Source: Sporichthyaceae bacterium (GTDB taxonomy: Bacteria; Actinomycetota; Actinomycetes; JACCYY01). From it: a stretch of DNA of 9,414 nucleotides. Both the position numbers and the translations under genes were made by a program. The notes under the pieces are model-generated. The model did no database searches. It saw only the letters and a list, made by a program, of their open reading frames with translations, and was not told where the DNA came from. The stretch covers positions 1 to 9,414 of the forward strand of contig JACCYY010000370.1 of NCBI GenBank assembly GCA_013696235.1. Reading direction: 5' to 3'. Of this stretch, positions 7,068 to 9,414 are shown in pieces. How positions within the stretch are numbered: position 1 is the first letter of the stretch; each line of letters starts with the position of its first letter.

Positions 7068-7886
7068 ATGCGCAGGACTGCACTTCTTGTGCCGCTGGCG
7101 GCTGCAGGCCTCCTGCTGTCAGCGTGCGGCGGCGACGACGACACGACCACGCCAACTGATACCGGCGGCAGCGGCAGTGGCGCGACCGACCTCGGTCTGA
7201 TCTCGGACGGCCAGCTCACGGTGTGCTCCGACATCCCGTACGAGCCGTTCGAGTTCGAGGACGCCGACGCCCCGAGCGGCTACAGCGGGTTCGACATCGA
7301 CCTCGTGCAGGCCATCGCGGACAACCTCGAGCTCGAGGTCGTCGTGAGCGTCACCGGGTTCGACGCGCTGTCCAGCGGAACGGCGCTCGAGGCGGACTCC
7401 TGCGACATGGCGGCTTCCGCGATGACGATCACCGAGGAGCGCAAGGCGAACATCACGTTCGCGGACGCGTACTACGACTCGCTCCAGTCGCTCCTCGTGC
7501 CTGAGGACTCCGACGTCGCGTCGATCGACGACCTGGGCGGGAAGAAGGTCGGGGTCCAGAGCTCGACCACCGGTCAGATCTACGCCGAGGAGAACGCGCC
7601 CGAGGACACCGAGATCGTCGAGTTCCCGGGCGATACCGAGATGTACGCCGCGCTCCAGGCCGGCAGCGTCGACGCGCTCCTGCAAGACCTCCCGGTCAAC
7701 CTCGTGCACGTCGAGGACGGCGGCTTGACCATCGCCGAGGAGTACCAGACCGACGAGCAGTACGGCTTCGCGTTGAAGAAGGAGGGCAAGGAAGCCCTCG
7801 TCGAGGCGATCAACGAGCAGCTTCAAGCGCTGCGTGACGACGGCACCTACGACGAGATCTACGGGATGTACTTCACCGCCGAATAG
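7068..7886 (+). CDS. Amino-acid ABC transporter substrate-binding lipoprotein
   Basis: This 272-residue protein begins with a lipoprotein signal peptide: basic MRRT, a hydrophobic core, and lipobox LSAC with Cys20 as the lipidated residue. A flexible Gly/Asp/Thr linker (21-40) tethers it to the outer face of the membrane. The rest is a family-3 (polar amino acid type) periplasmic-binding domain: LTVCSDIPYEPFEFED (from 50), SGFDIDLVQAIA (73-84), SAMTITEERK (117-126, containing the Arg region that usually binds the ligand carboxylate), DLGGKKVGVQSSTTG (155-169) and YDEIYGMYF at the end. Cys53 and Cys112 could form a disulphide. Substrate is probably a polar or charged amino acid; which one cannot be told. 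GAGGAG lies seven bases before the ATG. It is the first gene of a three-gene importer operon. Confidence 0.93.
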   Translation: MRRTALLVPLAAAGLLLSACGGDDDTTTPTDTGGSGSGATDLGLISDGQLTVCSDIPYEPFEFEDADAPSGYSGFDIDLVQAIADNLELEVVVSVTGFDALSSGTALEADSCDMAASAMTITEERKANITFADAYYDSLQSLLVPEDSDVASIDDLGGKKVGVQSSTTGQIYAEENAPEDTEIVEFPGDTEMYAALQAGSVDALLQDLPVNLVHVEDGGLTIAEEYQTDEQYGFALKKEGKEALVEAINEQLQALRDDGTYDEIYGMYFTAE

Positions 7887-7904
7887 CCCCTGCTCGCGCT
7901 CGAC

Positions 7905-7935
7905 GGTCGGCCGGCGGACACTGCGCCGGCCGACC
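7905..7935 (+). promoter_or_regulatory. Strong intercistronic hairpin in the ABC operon
   Basis: GGTCGGCCGGCG (7905-7916) and CGCCGGCCGACC (7924-7935) are perfect 12-base complements around a seven-base loop. The stem lies between the binding-protein stop and the permease ribosome binding site (AAAGGA, 7943-7948). Such hairpins can stop most transcripts or protect the upstream message from 3' decay, so that the binding protein is made in excess over the membrane parts. There is no U-tract. Confidence 0.65.
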
Positions 7936-7953
7936 AGCCCCGAAAGGACCCGC

Positions 7954-8739
7954 GTGCGACGGTCGACCCGACAACGGCTGGTGCGGCTCAGCTTCTACGC
8001 GCTGTTCGTGGCCGTCGTTGTCCTGGTCGCGGTGTCGGCGGACTGGGAACGGCTGCAGCGGTCGTTCTTCCGGCTGGACATCGCCGGCGAGCAGTTCCCC
8101 GACATCGTGGTGATCGCGGCCAAGAACACGGTCGTCTACACAGCGATCGCGTTCGTGGGCGGTCTCGTGTTCGGGCTGGTCTTCGCGGTCATGAAGCTCT
8201 CCCCGATCGCGCCCTACCGCTGGCTCGCCACGGTCTACATCGAGGTGTTCCGCGGTCTCCCCGCGCTGCTGACGATCTTCGCGATCGCGTTCATCCTCCC
8301 GATCGCCCTGGGTGTGCGGGTGCCCGGTGGAGCGGTCGGCGCGGGCGTCCTCGGTCTGGTTCTGGTGGCCGGTGCATACATGGCCGAGACGATCCGAGCC
8401 GGTATCCAGGCCGTGCCGAAGGGTCAGGTCGAGGCGGCTCGATCGCTCGGGATGTCCCCCAGCCGCACGATGGTGTCGATCGTGCTTCCGCAGGCGTTCC
8501 GGCTGATCATCCCCCCGTTGACGAACGAGTTCGTGCTGCTGATCAAAGACACCTCGCTGCTCTACATCGCCGGTACGTCGGTGACGACCAAGGAGCTCAC
8601 CACGTTCGCGCGCGGCGAGGCGTCGACGTCGAGCAACGCGACCCCCTTGCTCGTGGCCGGCGTGCTCTACCTCCTGATCACCGTGCCGCTGACGAGGCTC
8701 GTGGCGTGGCTCGAGCGACGGCAGGCGAGGGCTCGGTGA
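7954..8739 (+). CDS. Amino-acid ABC transporter permease
   Basis: This 261-residue polytopic membrane protein forms the translocation channel. Hydrophobic segments lie near residues 12-30, 58-80, 103-122, 128-147 and 232-252. [15 protein letters not shown] (95-109) and the EAA loop (EAARSLG at 160-166, then [17 protein letters not shown]), which docks on the ATPase, identify the polar-amino-acid permease family. Only one permease is present before the ATPase, so it probably works as a homodimer. I chose GTG 7954 because AAAGGA ends five bases upstream and the protein then starts with a short basic cytoplasmic tail. Extending the frame to 7834 would overlap the binding-protein gene and add Thr/Pro/Arg-rich residues unlike the family. 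Confidence 0.93.
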   Translation: MRRSTRQRLVRLSFYALFVAVVVLVAVSADWERLQRSFFRLDIAGEQFPDIVVIAAKNTVVYTAIAFVGGLVFGLVFAVMKLSPIAPYRWLATVYIEVFRGLPALLTIFAIAFILPIALGVRVPGGAVGAGVLGLVLVAGAYMAETIRAGIQAVPKGQVEAARSLGMSPSRTMVSIVLPQAFRLIIPPLTNEFVLLIKDTSLLYIAGTSVTTKELTTFARGEASTSSNATPLLVAGVLYLLITVPLTRLVAWLERRQARAR

Positions 8740-9414
8740 CCGACCAGCGCGCCGCGCCGACGGCCGATCCGGCGATCGAGGTGGCCATCGAGGTGGTCGG
8801 CCTCCGCAAGTCCTTCGGTGACCACGAGGTGCTCTGCGGCATCGACTTCCGGATCGACACCGGCGAGGTCGTGTGCGTGATCGGGCCTAGCGGGTCGGGG
8901 AAGTCGACGCTGCTGCGCTGCGTCAACCTGCTCGAGCAGCCGACGGCGGGCGCGGTGACCATCGAGGGCATCGACGTCCTCGACCCGGAGACCGACATCG
9001 ACGCGGTCCGGGCCAGGATCGGGATGGTGTTCCAGAGCTTCAACCTCTTCCCGCACCTGTCGGTGCTGCGCAACCTCACGATCGCGCAGCAGCGCGTCAA
9101 GCGGCGGAGCAAGGACGAGGCGATCGCGGTCGCCCGAAAGAACCTGGAGCGGGTAGGGCTGGCCGAGAAGGAGAGCGCGTACCCGGCGCACCTGTCGGGC
9201 GGTCAGCAGCAGCGCGTCGCGATCGCCAGGGCGCTCTCGATGGACCCTGACCTCATGCTGTTCGACGAGCCGACGTCGGCGCTGGACCCCGAGCTCGTCG
9301 GAGAGGTGCTCGCAGTGATGCGCGGGCTCGCCGCCGAGGGCATGACGATGATGGTGGTGACCCACGAGATGGCCTTCGCCCGCGAGGTCGCCGATCGGGT
9401 CGTGTTCATGGACG
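8736..9414 (+). CDS. Amino-acid ABC transporter ATP-binding protein (partial, 3' end outside window)
   Basis: The frame runs from GTG 8736 to the window edge without a stop, giving 226 residues of an expected 240-260. It is the cytosolic motor of the importer. All ATPase motifs are intact: Walker [10 protein letters not shown] (50-58, Lys56), Q-loop Gln100 in [11 protein letters not shown], signature LSGGQQQR (153-160), Walker B LMLFDEP (Asp177, catalytic Glu178), D-loop SALD, and the switch His210 in [16 protein letters not shown] is typical of the polar-amino-acid class (GlnQ/HisP-like). The start overlaps the permease stop as GTGA, with GGCGAGG five bases upstream, so the two are translationally coupled. 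About 13 extra residues precede the usual start of the domain. Confidence 0.94.
   Translation, partial: MTDQRAAPTADPAIEVAIEVVGLRKSFGDHEVLCGIDFRIDTGEVVCVIGPSGSGKSTLLRCVNLLEQPTAGAVTIEGIDVLDPETDIDAVRARIGMVFQSFNLFPHLSVLRNLTIAQQRVKRRSKDEAIAVARKNLERVGLAEKESAYPAHLSGGQQQRVAIARALSMDPDLMLFDEPTSALDPELVGEVLAVMRGLAAEGMTMMVVTHEMAFAREVADRVVFMD

Noticed and set aside
7119..7826. Minus-strand open frame opposite the binding protein
   Set aside because: Antisense shadow of a clear lipoprotein gene; no motif or ribosome binding site.
8667..9365. Minus-strand open frame opposite the ATPase
   Set aside because: It mirrors the ATPase gene, which has all ABC motifs intact on the plus strand; the antisense product is His/Arg/Asp-rich with no domain.
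1..9414. CRISPR array, tRNA/rRNA, transposase or phage attachment site
   Set aside because: No regularly spaced direct repeats, no cloverleaf with a CCA-type end, no transposase or integrase motif and no target-site duplications were seen.

Overview
The window looks like chromosomal DNA from a high-GC actinobacterium. Every real gene has strongly GC-biased third codon positions, several genes start with GTG, and purine-rich GGAGG/AAAGGA-type ribosome binding sites recur. The central gene is also the actinobacterial kind of 2-oxoglutarate dehydrogenase, in which an E2-like acyltransferase domain and the thiamine-dependent E1 are fused in one polypeptide. I cannot assign a genus from the sequence alone.

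Layout, left to right. (1) Positions 1-218 hold the C-terminal end of an unidentified membrane protein. (2) Positions 219-697 hold no intact gene I can defend. There is a good ribosome binding site followed by a short coding-like stretch whose signal hops between frames (possible decayed gene), then a 44-base hairpin (621-664) between converging transcripts. (3) A minus-strand Ku gene (698-1699) encodes the bacterial non-homologous end-joining protein, with a SAP-like C-terminal tail. (4) A 196-base divergent promoter region with two palindromes separates ku from kgd. (5) kgd (1896-5672) encodes the multifunctional 2-oxoglutarate decarboxylase/dehydrogenase E1-E2, followed 11 bases later by a 57-residue protein of the DUF6104 type. 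(6) Positions 5858-5991 form a convergent intergenic region packed with hairpins. (7) A minus-strand zinc-free-looking MDR oxidoreductase (5992-6957) probably has a leaderless transcript. (8) A divergent amino-acid ABC importer operon follows: lipoprotein binding protein (7068-7886), permease (7954-8739) and ATPase (8736 to beyond the window end). A very strong hairpin lies in the binding protein-permease gap.

Functionally the window is mostly housekeeping: a TCA-cycle/glutamate-node enzyme, a DNA-repair protein, a redox enzyme and an importer for a polar amino acid. The last three genes work together as one transporter. kgd and its small downstream partner are probably cotranscribed. I see no convincing novel defence, mobile or biosynthetic system. 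The items worth a second look are the frame-hopping stretch near 281-540, the conserved-looking inverted repeats between genes, the ku/kgd shared regulatory region, the small DUF6104-type protein tied to kgd, and the hairpin inside the ABC operon.
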